The notes under the pieces: generated by a model
What the model was told of the DNA's origin: nothing
The model's database searches: none
The model's input: the letters and a program-made list of their open reading frames with translations, nothing else
Part shown: one piece after another, positions 13,752-24,000 of the stretch
How positions within the stretch are numbered: position 1 is the first letter of the stretch
How the letters are laid out: every line of letters starts with the position of its first letter
Source: Smallanthus sonchifolius
Lineage: Eukaryota; Streptophyta; Magnoliopsida; Asterales; Asteraceae
Reading direction: 5' to 3'
NCBI GenBank assembly: GCA_023525975.1
Contig: CM042029.1
Coordinates: 83,682,849-83,746,848, forward strand
DNA: 64,000 nt
Made by a program: the position numbers and the translations under genes

Positions 13752-14943
13752 CTACGGGCAATTTTTCTTGAAATGCCCTTCTTTACCACACTCAAAACAG
13801 CCTTTGGGTGCATCTCCAGGTGGTGTCTGTTTGTTTTGCAGATCTACTCTACAGTCTTTGGCCAAATGAACCATCTTTCCACACCGGTTGCAACGATACC
13901 GGTCACACGTTCCGTGATGGTGGAAGTTACATTTGTTGCACTTCGGGTACTTGCCAACATAAGAACTCTGATTCTGCTTAGAAGAGTTAGATTGACTGTT
14001 GTTCTTTGATGGTTCAAACTTATGGTGTTGCTGTTGCTGTTGCTGAGAAGGTGGGTTTGACTGGAAGGTTTTGGGGAATGAACTGTCAAACTTCCGCTTG
14101 TTGTCAATTGTCTTTGATAACGCACCTCTAGTGGGTAGAGTGCCCTGAGCGACTGCCTGATCGGTCAGCCTGTGAGCCAACCTGATTGCTTGCTGGATCG
14201 TAGTGGGATTAGAAGATGTCACCATGCTCTGAATTTGCGGAACTAAACCATCGATGAATTTCTCGATCCTCTTATATGGAGGTGTTACCATTTGTGGACA
14301 CAAGTTCGCCAGTTCATGTGAACGAGTAGTGTAGGCTTCAATTTCAGATCCCTCCATCTTGAGATTCCAGAACTCGCCCTCAAGTTTCTGTACTTCATCG
14401 CGGGGACAATACTCCTCCCGCAGCATAGTCTTAAATTCATCCCATAGCAATGCATTTGCCATCTCAAAAGTTAGCATTTTCACCTGGGAGTTCCACCAAG
14501 TAAGGGGCGGACCCTCAAGTGTGCCAGATGCATATTTCACCTGATTATTCAGTGGACAATTGCACATTGCAAAAGCGGATTCAGATTTCTCCATCCAGCG
14601 GAGTAAGCCAACAGCCCCTTCGGCTCCACTGAACGAGTGAGGCTTGCAATCCATGTACGCCTTGAAAGTACAAACCTGCTGGTGGTTATGCTGACCTGAA
14701 TTGTAAACAAGAATGCGCTTTAAGAATACCATATTCGAATTTGAGTTTAGGATGAATAATGACTCACTAGAGTCGATAATATGTTGCTTTACCTCCAGCA
14801 TTAATAGCGGCGTGAATAGCTGTTACTGCTTCAGCCACACGCTCATTTATGAGTGCCGTGAGCTCGGCTGCAGTCATGTTAATGTTTCCGCGACCACCGC
14901 GTCCTCCGGCGCGTCCACCATGTCCATTTCCTCTTCCAGACAT
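13752..14943 (-). pseudogene. Ty3/gypsy gag (frameshifted)
   Basis: The likely start is the ATG at 14943, giving MSGRGNGHGGRAGGRGGRG, an RGG-rich N-terminus. A one-base frame change near 14770-14800 then moves into the long frame 14801-13752. That frame holds a retrotransposon gag domain (CKPHSFSGAEGAVGLLRWMEK; LTWWNSQV; YTTRSHELANLCPQM), a Q-rich linker and two CCHC knuckles, CNRCGKMVHLAKDC and CFECGKEGHFKKNC. It ends at a TAG (13752-13754) exactly in frame with pol, where related polyproteins usually carry lysine, so a simple AAG to TAG mutation is likelier than programmed readthrough. Confidence 0.88.
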
Positions 14944-15196
14944 TATCTTTGCATTCATAACATACAATAATGAGAAAAATACATCGCATTTTATCATCAT
15001 ACAAGTACCAGTAAGCAAAGAAATTTAAACCACAACATCTAACATTTCAATAATAGTAATACTTGATAAAATAAATTGTAACAATTACAACTAAATTCAA
15101 CCAAACATCAAAATTCTAGAAACAATTGTTGGATGGGAACAACCTTCCCATCTAGGTTCAAAAGAAAAGACGTAAATAAGTAATGAAGATAGATGA

Positions 15197-15859
15197 TCAA
15201 ATGTCATTGCCAACTGATGTAACATCGGATGCTGCATCATCATCCTCATCCTGGTCTTCTGCAGGTGCATCCTCTGGTGCAACCCCTGCTGCTTCAGCAA
15301 CTGCAAGTCGAGCCTCCACTTGCTCAATCCTGGTGTGGAGTATATCTAGGTTCCACTCTGCAGTGTTCAGCCGGTCCTCCATATCCACACATCCATTTGC
15401 CAAATTCTCATGAGCTGTATCAGTTGCTGCTAAATCTGCAGTCAGTTTGGTGATCCTCTGATTCATCAACATCTCTCGCTGAAGTATGCTAGTAATCTCT
15501 CCCGCTGCGTCCCTCATGTTTCGGATCTCCCGGTCCATCCTAGCCACAAAAGCAGCTATCACCTGCTCATAGGGGTACTGCAATGGTGGCAAAGCTCGTA
15601 CAGAAGATGATGAAGAAGAAGCAATGTCAGTAGTGAGTGGAGGTGGGACCTCCTCCTCGCGGATCCAGTTCCTGATCCTATCGGGATACCAATCCCAGTC
15701 CTGCGTGTTGCCTCTGACACGCACATGAATAGGCTTGTCATACCCTACAGTGGTATTGATCGGGTTGAGTCGACGTCTCCTCGGCTCAGGCAAAGGTACG
15801 GTAGGAACATTGTGCTCCTGAACGACTGGGGATGCGGGTGAATTAGGCGGGGTCGACAT
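15197..15859 (-). CDS. Extra ORF between primer-binding site and gag, function unknown
   Basis: An uninterrupted 220-codon frame starts at ATG 15859, only about 105 bases inside the primer site, and ends with TGA at 15199-15197. It is on the same strand as gag but separate from it, with about 250 bases between. Visible parts are a proline-rich start (residues 1-35), a tryptophan-rich patch with DWDWYPDRIRNWI near 53-65, a serine run near 80-87, a long heptad-patterned helical region from about 98 to 190 that looks like a coiled coil, and an acidic tail (EDQDEDDD). No catalytic motif and no zinc finger are visible. It stays open while gag and pol in the same element have gathered five stops. 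Ogre/Tat elements have an ORF before gag, but this element's pol looks chromovirus-like. I do not recognise the family; structural or RNP-assembly roles are guesses. Confidence 0.7.
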   Translation of the reverse strand: MSTPPNSPASPVVQEHNVPTVPLPEPRRRRLNPINTTVGYDKPIHVRVRGNTQDWDWYPDRIRNWIREEEVPPPLTTDIASSSSSSVRALPPLQYPYEQVIAAFVARMDREIRNMRDAAGEITSILQREMLMNQRITKLTADLAATDTAHENLANGCVDMEDRLNTAEWNLDILHTRIEQVEARLAVAEAAGVAPEDAPAEDQDEDDDAASDVTSVGNDI

Positions 15860-15962
15860 TTCCTGTAACGGGATGAGTGAGTGCCATGTATGAGTGTAAG
15901 TGCTGTGTAACTAATGCATGTATGTGGTTATAGTCTACTATGCATTTCCTAGTTCTCTATAA

Positions 15963-15980
15963 CCAATGTCTCTGATACCA
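15963..15980 (-). other. Primer-binding site, Met-tRNA type
   Basis: On the minus strand TGGTATCAGAGACATTGG starts three bases inside the 5' LTR end. Confidence 0.85.
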
Positions 15981-16065
15981 ATCTGTCACACCCCCAAAAT
16001 CCACTAACGGAGTTTTACTGTTAGAAGCGTGACATACCAGGATCTCAGTAATTAGTTACGTTGAA

Positions 16066-18869
16066 TGTAACATCCATGATTTTCCAATAGTATTTTGTTG
16101 ATAATGACACTCCATTTTAAACTCATATGTGTCCAAAATAATATGATACAACGTGTATAAATTCAAAGTTTCAACATTTTATTTACATATTATTCATGTA
16201 TATTGATATATGTATGTATATTTATATAGATATATTTAAAAACTTTGTAAGTTGATTTAAAAACCAAACTTATGAACTTCGATGTCGTATTTACATTTTT
16301 TATATGTATATACCTAAATTTGTTTATAAATATAAATGTATATTTATTTATCATACTAAATAAACTTTAAAAAAATTTGTAATAGAAAATCTTTCCTTTA
16401 TAGATAACTATAGATAAATAAATAATAAGTAGAACTTTATAAATTTTATAAAGTTAGAGTTAAATTTTCATTTGTTAAGTTAAGGGGGCCGGAGTGTATT
16501 TTATCAAAGTGAAAGGGGAAAAAGTGAACATTCAGAGTTTAATTCCCTGCTTCTCCCCCCTCCCCCTCGATTTTCCGGTAGGCCTATTCCGGCCACCCTC
16601 GTTTTCCCGACAACGATTTTTTTTGAACCCAATCTTTAATAAATCGAGTCGGTTACAGGTCTCCATTCGAACCGAGTATCTTGGTATCACTTTTACGCGT
16701 TTTAAAGCTGTCAAATTTGCAATCAATGTGTGCTTAATCACTTCCACAAAAATCGGGTTTCCCAAACTTAGAAAACGCGTGTTCAACCCTTATAAAACTT
16801 ACGAATTCGGTCATTCCTAATCACACCACACTCGTTAACCCATTCCCCTACTTGAAAACGCTCGCCTGTGTTCCGTATAACACCGCCACCACCGAAATTC
16901 AGGTGCTAGCCGCTGGCGATCGATTCAAGCACCATTTCAGGTATTCTAACTACCATTCTACTCGTTTTTACACTTCAATACAAAGCCCTAATGTTTTGAT
17001 TTTAGTCTGGAAATAATCAAATCTAATTCGGGGATTTAGGATTTTCAATCGCATGGTTTGGGGAAGATGACACTTGAAACCTTTATGTCAAAACTCATTA
17101 TTTCCCAAACTTTACCAATACATCAGGCTAGAGCAACCGGTTAAACCTCTCGACACCCACATCAGAGGTCGCGGGTTCGACCCTGCCTCTGCTCATTTCT
17201 TTGTTATTTTTGTTTGGACCTTCCCAAACTTATATTTTTGTTGTTTTCCTGATTTGCCATATTCATACACACATACACGCAGATGTATATACATATATAA
17301 ACACATTTATTCTTATAGAGATAAGAAGGTTTAAATTTCATATTTATAACTATAACAAAACACTTGCAAATAATTTTGGCATCTATTTTATAAATTTTTA
17401 TTGTTATAATTCTTTTAAGTAAAAAGCATATTTTCTAAAAAGCGTTTTAATTATCACGAACAACGTATGAGCTTTATTACTTCTAAGTGTATATTATTTC
17501 GTTCATTATTAATATGTAATTCTAGAACATGACAAACATTGTTATTTGAAAGTTATAAAAATGTTAAAACATCATAAGCTTTATTAAATGAAAAGGGTTA
17601 TATAAAAATATTTAAACGTTTAAAAACGACGTAACCTGTAACATATTTTATTTATGATACGATCTTATTAGTGTTATTAATATTAAAAATTTAAATAATC
17701 ATTTTATTAATACTATTATTACTTTTACAAAGAGTATGGCAAATATACGATTTCTTAAGTAATTAATCTCACTCGTTGGATTTTCATAAACAGTAAATAT
17801 TACAATTTGAATAATTAATTCAGTCATTTCAAATGATATCTATATAAATATTATTTTATATAATATTTCAAAATGATAACAATTTTAAAAGCCAAATTTT
17901 AAGCACCTTCGACAGTGTCTTAAATATATAAGTATTGTAGTTATTATATTAATATCTTTTTTACAAATGACACTCATTTTTGACACCTAAATCCCTTTTA
18001 TAAATACAAACGTCATTTATAAACTCTATTCGTATTCCCGATCACTCGTCCATTCTAACATCCTAAAATCCCAAATCGTTCCTTTATGGTTTCTTTAACC
18101 GTTTCTACATTATAATAACCTGTTTTATTCAACTTAGGGCATTCTTAATTCTTGTTGCTACAAGTTACAAGCTCGACCCTCTATTTATTCAATGTGAGTT
18201 TACATAGCCCCCTTTTACATTTTTACATATTTTGGGGTGAAACATGATCTATTCTTTAAAGCTTTTTATATAGACTTAAATACAATTCAATACTATGATA
18301 TTATGTGTTACGTGCTTTATGTTTGAATGCTATGAGTTAAGACTACATATACATGACTTTAGTACAATCATTAACTACATACAAGCCAACGGTTAACATT
18401 GATGGATCTATTGTGTCTGACAAACCCACCCGGTTAGGGTGTTTGTTACCGACTTTACATAAGGGTAACCTGCGTGTTATGCCTCAGTCCAAGGTTTGAT
18501 TGTACATAGTTTAACTATAGGTTCTCCATAAATGCCATATACACATGTATCGTATGAATTGTATAAAATATCTTAAACTTGTTGTGTGTCAAAACCTATG
18601 TATGCTCACCAACTTTTTAGTTGACCTCGTTTTCATCATGTTTTAGGTACTAACGCTTGAGAATAAGTACAAGTTGCTTCACTTAGGATCGAGGACCTAG
18701 AATGAAATTTAAAGAAACTATTTATGTATTTTTCCTATTCTTGTATTGTGGAATTTTGATGTTTTAATGAAATTGGTTGTTTAAATACTTCAACTTTAGT
18801 AAACCTTGAGCTTTTGAACAGTCCGCATGTCCCGTCCCGACGTATTCCGCCGTCGGTTGGGGTGTGACA
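16066..18869 (+). mobile_element. Solo LTR, Ty3/gypsy type, 2.8 kb
   Basis: It begins TGTAACATCC, ends GGGGTGTGACA, and is flanked by a perfect 5-bp duplication TTGAA (16061-16065 and 18870-18874). The sequence on either side continues the surrounding minus-strand LTR without a gap, as seen by alignment to 28480-28520. No internal coding domain is present, so it is a solo LTR left by LTR-LTR recombination. The 3' part resembles the LTR at 7143-10504, including the CTCACCAAC...GTTGAC block at 18606-18650. Confidence 0.9.
17127..17194 (+). repeat. tRNA-related (SINE head-like) segment
   Basis: It has an A-box-like stretch GCTAGAGCAACCGGTTAAAC and a B-box-like GGGTTCGACCCTG about 45 bases later, the spacing of a tRNA-derived RNA polymerase III promoter. 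It lies inside the solo LTR. No complete cloverleaf is apparent, so it is more likely a SINE remnant than a tRNA gene. Confidence 0.45.
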
Positions 18870-19720
18870 TTGAACGACTCTATATGATTTTAATAAAAAC
18901 CAATAGTATTGCTCATAGTCACGATGAAATACTAGAAATGAAAACACTGATTTAATATAAGACTTGCAGAAGCGAAAAGTTAGATGAAAAGCATGCGCCA
19001 AAACAGTCGCGCCAAAAATAAACAATTCAACAATAATTAAAATAATTAGTTCTTGAGTTTGAAAAATGATGGACTTCGTATGCATGCATGCCTTAGCTTG
19101 TGCTTGTACCTTAATTACTTGAGAAAACATGCTAAAACGTGTCAACACTAGGTTGGTGAGTTCACAGGTTTCAATGTTTGTAAAGTTTACTAGATAATAC
19201 CATTTACAATATATATCATAGGTAGCTAACCTAGTACATGTTACTAAAGCGTTTCGACACCGAAACTGACTGTTCATGTTTGTACTGCCTCCCACCATGA
19301 CTATCATAATCAGTGGTGAATGTTTAGGTCAATGTTACACCCGTTCGACTACCTGTCGTGTTAGCGCGACTAACGCGGGTGGGGCTTGTCAATGCCCAGT
19401 AGTACTACTCAAGATTATCTCACTAACCCATATACTAACGGTTCGATAAGTAAGGACTTTCATGATATGTTTGCGCTTAGTACACAAGTGATATAAAAGA
19501 AATGTAAGATCTAAATGTTCGTACCCATGTTTTCTCCCCCAAGTTTAAACCGTAAGAAAAGGGGCCGTGAAACTCACCTTAAAGTATGTGCGAAAGAAAA
19601 CGAACTTAGAATGCTTGACGACTAACTGCCACCTATAAACACCGATTTATAAGTGTGTGTTTGTGCAAGATGATAGAAACCCTTAGTATCCAAACAATAC
19701 TATTGTTTAAGTGTTTAGAA

Positions 19721-19780
19721 AAGTTTGACCAAATTTGACTAAGTTTGACCAATTTTGACCAAGTTTGACCAAGTTTGACC
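19721..19780 (-). promoter_or_regulatory. Six TTGACC/T boxes at exact 10-bp spacing in LTR
   Basis: Six consecutive 10-base units each end in TTGACC or TTGACT, reading AAGTTTGACC with small variants. TTGACC/T is the core of the W-box bound by WRKY factors. The array is inside the minus-strand 5' LTR, in the transcribed R-U5 part if the TATA box at 20971 is used. Confidence 0.6.
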
Positions 19781-19897
19781 CGACGACCCGTTGGTGACCC
19801 GTTTAGTGATTGAATGTTTGTTCAATATAACACTTCTATATTATACACAATAATCATGCTATAGCACTTAGCAACAAATCTTATTTGTTCTAACAAG

Positions 19898-20033
19898 ATA
19901 GCAAGTTTCCATAAATAGCAGGTTTCTATAAATAGAAAGTTTCAAAAAATAGCAGGTTTCTAATAATAGAAAGTTTCCAAAAATAGAAGGTTTCTAATAA
20001 TAGAAAGTTTCCAAAGATAGCAGGTTTGTTCGG
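19898..20033. repeat. 17-bp minisatellite, about 8 units
   Basis: Units of the form ATAGCAGGTTTCTAATA and ATAGAAAGTTTCCAAAA alternate with an exact 17-bp period. It is inside the minus-strand 5' LTR. Confidence 0.75.
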
Positions 20034-20970
20034 GACTCATGTTTCCTAGAAACTATCATCATTGATATATTCATAGGATCACTCCAACATGTTCTAGTTC
20101 ATCACATCACATAACAATTGTCTAGAACCTAAACATGCAAATCATAATTCAAGACAAAGTTGCTATCTTTAGTAACCTATGACTAGCATGCGTGATTTCA
20201 CCCACCTAACACGTTACAACAAGTTATTGTGTCCTATCTAACATAGAGCTATCATCAAACCATATCATGCATGTCTAAATAGCAAGTTATAACCACTTTT
20301 AACAATTAAAGTTTTCTTATTTGGAAAGTTGGTAAAACCTGGTTATGTATTCAAAATCTGATTTCACAAATCATGTAAACATGTATCAAGTAACACATAC
20401 CCATCATCACATCATCCTACTCATGTCTAGCATGCAAGATAAAAATCATAAAAAGTTTCCTCTTTTAGTAACTCATCAATTACACGCTTCATTCATAAAA
20501 TTAACACGTCAAATCAATCTCAAATCTTTCAACTAATATAACTATAACTATATTAATCATAATCCACGTCTAGCATGTGATTTCTATACATCACATAATC
20601 AACAATATTCAATTTTCACATCGTATGACAACTAGGGTTTCATATACGTTCATAAAATCATCAATACGATACAACAATATCAAACAATTAACTAATTTAT
20701 TATCATATTTCAAAATAATCATGTTTGGATAATCTAGGGTTTTGATCTCAAAAATAATAATGAAAAAGTGACGGAATCAGATGAAACGACTTACGTAGAG
20801 ATGTTAGAAACGCTTAGACTAGCACGTATTCACTTCCGGATTCAAGATCGGGGCTCGATCGATGGTCATATGGTTGCTTTCTTGGTTCGGCCGAATGAGG
20901 GTGATGGTGAGGGGATCGATCGCGACGGCTAGGGTGGAGTAGGGTTTATGTTTATTTTTTTTTTAAGTTC

Positions 20971-20980
20971 CTTATATAAT
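20971..20980 (-). promoter_or_regulatory. Probable TATA box of minus-strand LTR
   Basis: On the minus strand the sequence is ATTATATAAG, about 470 bases after the LTR start. The related solo LTR has AATATATAAGG in the matching place near 34507-34517. Confidence 0.5.
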
Positions 20981-21444
20981 CTTTTCACTAATGGGTTTTT
21001 AAGTTGGGCTTCAGGTTTAATTAAAGCCCACAACTCTAATTAGTTAAATAACACTTAATTACTAACTAATAATTTTCGATTTATATTTTTATAAAAACTC
21101 CAACTTTTATAAAAATATTGCATGCGGTTAATATTCGATAAACACGTACGAGAACAATAATATTCACATAATTCACGTAAAGTCACGTAATCACACAAAG
21201 TTCACATAATTTATAATAAATATAAATTATTAAATATTCAAATTATTTGATTTAATTAATCACCAACGTTCCGGGTTTAGACTCGAGTGCGATTCGCCGC
21301 GTGTAAACTAACTGACACATTTAATTAACTTAATTAAATGCCATGCACGTGTGACTAACTGAGATAACTGAGTTTGCAATGAATAATGTTTGAACTAACG
21401 AGGTTTGAGTTAACGGAGTTAACCTGAAATTGCCGGATGTCACA

Positions 21445-21640
21445 TTTCGTAACACTAAAAAATTGAAAATGTCTATCAACTTATTTTGTCAACATTTAAA
21501 AAATCATGTTGATGCCATGCTTGATGTGGACTCCCCTATTTTTGAAACTGAAGTTGTAATGCAAATTCTCCGTCAACTTCCCCCTTCCTATATAGGGTGT
21601 ATCAGTAGTGTACCCACCACCCCTATAATGTCTTGTAAAT
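21445..21640 (+). pseudogene. Fragment of Ty1/copia-type gag
   Basis: Right after the LTR boundary a short frame reads LFCQHLKNHVDAMLDVDSPI, followed by ETEVVMQILRQLPPSY. This resembles the UBN2-type gag segment of copia elements and retroposed relatives, where a helix is followed by a leucine-rich LRxLPPxY motif. Only about 60 residues are present, with no zinc knuckle or pol. The minus-strand gypsy element probably inserted into it. Confidence 0.5.
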
Positions 21641-21654
21641 ACTTCTTTACTTAA

Positions 21655-22560
21655 AATTAAAGCCTCCATCACGTATTCACATATAATTTAGCATGCATTC
21701 ACATAATGCTATTTAACATTAATCCCTACCCTAAACCTTTGTAATGGTTTCACTCCAAGGTATCAAAGAGGTTTATATATCTGGTGTACTAGCGGCGTAC
21801 CTAGCACCCCTTTGATATTTTATGGATATTTCATTATTCTTTGACATCACGCAGAAAACTGATATTTTGACCAAGGCACGGGTTAAATTTATCGAGACAA
21901 AACAGCTAATAGGAGTTGAAAACTTAACAGAGGTGAAGGCTGAAATCAAGGGGGTGATTATTGGTTGATTCTAGAAGAAATCATAAAATGAGTTTTGTCC
22001 ACCACAAATACATGTGTTCAGCTGTGATAACTCTGATTATAACCAACAAATTACAACCATTTTTTTTTATTGTTTACACGATTTACCTTCTTGATTTTAA
22101 TTGGGGGACTGGTGAATTAGAGCCCAAATATTGTTAATAACCCTTAATGTGTATTTTAGAATTTAAACATAGCTTCTTATGATTTTATATCAATTTTTTA
22201 TTAAAGGGTTTTTTTTCTCATTTAAAGTTTATTTGATGCTATAAATCATAATGATTTGGTGGACTATATCTCAAGTTTAAATCCCCTTTTACCCTATATA
22301 CTATTACATCTATTAGTTAGATAACCTATAGTACTATATGCCTGAAACACATGAATGACTTGCTTTACTACCATATTGGATTAAAAGCAAATAGAAGGTC
22401 TTAACTCTTAACACACTTGTGTATATATCAAATACAGGTGAATTTCACATGAGATGAAGAGAGATTGATTATTTCTGGGTCATTCAATCAGTCAAAGAAG
22501 CCTGATAAGTTGTCATTCTCATAACACTAGCTAAGGCTAATTGATTGTCTCTGAGTAGGC
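21655..22560 (+). other. Upstream region of the TCP gene, no gene seen
   Basis: This AT-rich DNA has no ORF or repeat I can name. It would hold the proximal promoter of the TCP gene. The gypsy LTR end is about 1.3 kb from the TCP start codon. Confidence 0.6.
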
Positions 22561-22568
22561 TATAAATA
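22561..22568 (+). promoter_or_regulatory. TATA box of the TCP gene
   Basis: TATAAATA lies 215 bases before the chosen start codon. A transcription start near 22595 would leave a 5' UTR of about 190 bases. Confidence 0.55.
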
Positions 22569-22782
22569 ATTGTACTCAACTTCCCCCCTCCTAGACTTGG
22601 CCACATCTCTACACCTATCAACTTAATGCACTCTTTAATCTTTGCCACTATGCACCAATTAATATCCATCTATCTTTTAACAGTAAAACCTTAAGAGAAA
22701 AAATACTTACACCATCTTCTTTCTTTAATCCAATGCATAAGAGTAACAAGATCATCTCTCTTTAATTTCTCTACATTTGAGT

Positions 22783-23877
22783 ATGGAGTACTACGCATTT
22801 TCTTCGAACAACGAATTGAATCGTGAGAATCTTTATTCAAACCATGAACAAGATGTGCCTTTGTTCGGGCAGTTTCCGTCTCCTTTGTTCGATGACATAC
22901 AGCATAACCACAGGCAGCAAATGACAAGCGAGCCACCGCCTTCCCCTGTGAAAACTAAGCGTGTAAGGAAGAAAAGAAGTGCTGGCAAGACAGACAGGCA
23001 TAGCAAGATTCATACTGCCCAAGGCCTTAGAGACAGAAGAATGAGGCTGTCTCTCCATATTGCTCACAAGTTTTTTGGTCTTCAAGACATGTTAGGGTTT
23101 GATAAAGCAAGTAAAACTATTGAGTGGCTCTTTTGCAAGTCCAAGAAAGCAATAGATGAAGTCACTGAAAGTGTTAAATCACAACACACTACTCAAAGTG
23201 TTGGAGAGAACAACGAGAGTTGCAAATCTCCCATTTCTGATTGTGAAGTTGATTCGGGGATCGAGTTCGATGCTACTTCAAACAAAGGAAAACAATTGAT
23301 CAAGGATGGTGAGAACCCGAAAAAGCCCTCCGAAAGTGATCTAGTGGCAAGGGAGTTGAGGGACAAAGCAAGAGCAAGAGCAAGAGCAAGAATGAGAACA
23401 AGAGAGAAATTGATGTTCAACAATCCTGATAAATCAAAGGAGGTGTTTGGAGAAAACCCTAATGGTGATTTTGATCAACTTCATTTAGGGTTTTCAGCAA
23501 ACCCTAATAGTCACTACATCCAAGATTCATCAACTTCTCCCCTTGAATACCCTGGTGTGCATCACTTCTTTCACCATACACAGTTGAATAATGTTTCTCA
23601 AACAACTGAAGATTACTTGGGGACAAGCTCCTCATCATTTTATTCAGGATATGGTTATAACAAAAATTGTGAGAATCCGCCGGCTGGTTGGTTAAATTCA
23701 AGCAATTCATTCTTGGGCTTTCTTGGAGGTTGGGATTCTGAGAGTTTCACAGAAAACTATGGACTTTATCCTACTCTTGCCCCATTGACAGGTGACATTC
23801 ATGGACAAAACTATGGTTCGGTTCTTATTCCTCCCTCTAATTTTGTGCATTTCCAAACTCAAAACCAAAGTGAATAA
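22783..23877 (+). CDS. CYC/TB1-class TCP transcription factor, CYC2-like
   Basis: This single-exon 364-residue protein is a nuclear DNA-binding regulator of the TCP family. I take the ATG at 22783 (MEYYAFSSNN) because the frame upstream offers only a TTG. The basic helix-loop-helix TCP domain spans about residues 69-127: basic part KTDRHSKIHTAQGLRDRRMR, helices around LHIAHKFFGLQDMLGF and ASKTIEWLFCKSKKAI. A class II R domain, arginine-alanine rich, lies at about 186-210. Between them SDCEVDSG (152-159) stands where the ECE motif of this clade is expected, with Asp for the first Glu. In Asteraceae CYC2 genes set ray versus disc floret identity; the TB1/BRC1 side of the class controls branching. 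The AQGLRDRRMRLSL core favours CYC2, but CYC1 and CYC3 are not excluded. No frame damage is seen. Confidence 0.9.
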   Translation: MEYYAFSSNNELNRENLYSNHEQDVPLFGQFPSPLFDDIQHNHRQQMTSEPPPSPVKTKRVRKKRSAGKTDRHSKIHTAQGLRDRRMRLSLHIAHKFFGLQDMLGFDKASKTIEWLFCKSKKAIDEVTESVKSQHTTQSVGENNESCKSPISDCEVDSGIEFDATSNKGKQLIKDGENPKKPSESDLVARELRDKARARARARMRTREKLMFNNPDKSKEVFGENPNGDFDQLHLGFSANPNSHYIQDSSTSPLEYPGVHHFFHHTQLNNVSQTTEDYLGTSSSSFYSGYGYNKNCENPPAGWLNSSNSFLGFLGGWDSESFTENYGLYPTLAPLTGDIHGQNYGSVLIPPSNFVHFQTQNQSE

Positions 23878-23994
23878 CAATGGTTCTAGTGGAACAATTG
23901 CTATATAATATGGCTTATTCCGAAACACAAATCATTGTTGTTTCAGAATTATCTTTCTATATTTCTATTTGAACATTCGATTACGGGTGTTAAG

Positions 23995-24000
23995 AATAAA
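23995..24000 (+). other. Poly(A) signal after the TCP gene
   Basis: AATAAA lies about 118 bases after the stop codon. Confidence 0.5.

Larger units (their letters stand above)
10505..21444 (-). mobile_element. Ty3/gypsy LTR retrotransposon with extra pre-gag ORF, 3' part outside window
   Basis: Reading on the minus strand: 5' LTR 21444-15984, Met-tRNA primer site, a 220-codon ORF, gag with two zinc knuckles, then protease, reverse transcriptase, RNase H and integrase in one frame. The integrase stops abruptly at 10505 where the plus-strand element at 1-10504 has inserted, so the rest of integrase and the 3' LTR lie left of the window. The long LTRs and the order PR-RT-RH-INT fit the chromovirus (Tekay/Del-like) branch, but the chromodomain that would prove this is not visible. 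Five in-frame stops and one frameshift make it non-functional for gag-pol. Confidence 0.9.
15984..21444 (-). repeat. 5' LTR of the minus-strand gypsy element, split by a solo LTR
   Basis: Its minus-strand ends are TGTGACATCCGG at 21444 and GGGGGTGTGACA at 15984. Removing the 2804-bp insertion and one TSD copy leaves about 2.65 kb. The first 85 bases at the 15984 end closely match 28411-28500, the end of a related solo LTR. A minus-strand TATA box is at 20971-20980, so U3 is about 470 bp and R-U5 is unusually long. The LTR also holds the 10-bp-phased TTGACC array and a 17-bp minisatellite. Confidence 0.88.

Noticed and set aside
17127..17194. Possible tRNA gene
   Set aside because: A and B boxes are visible but I could not form acceptor and anticodon stems, and it lies inside an LTR; a SINE fragment fits better.
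18735..19307. 190-codon minus-strand ORF
   Set aside because: It spans the junction between a solo LTR and the LTR it interrupts, has no recognisable domain and cannot be an ancestral gene.
22777..22782. TCP protein starting two codons earlier
   Set aside because: The upstream codon is TTG; the first ATG in frame is at 22783.
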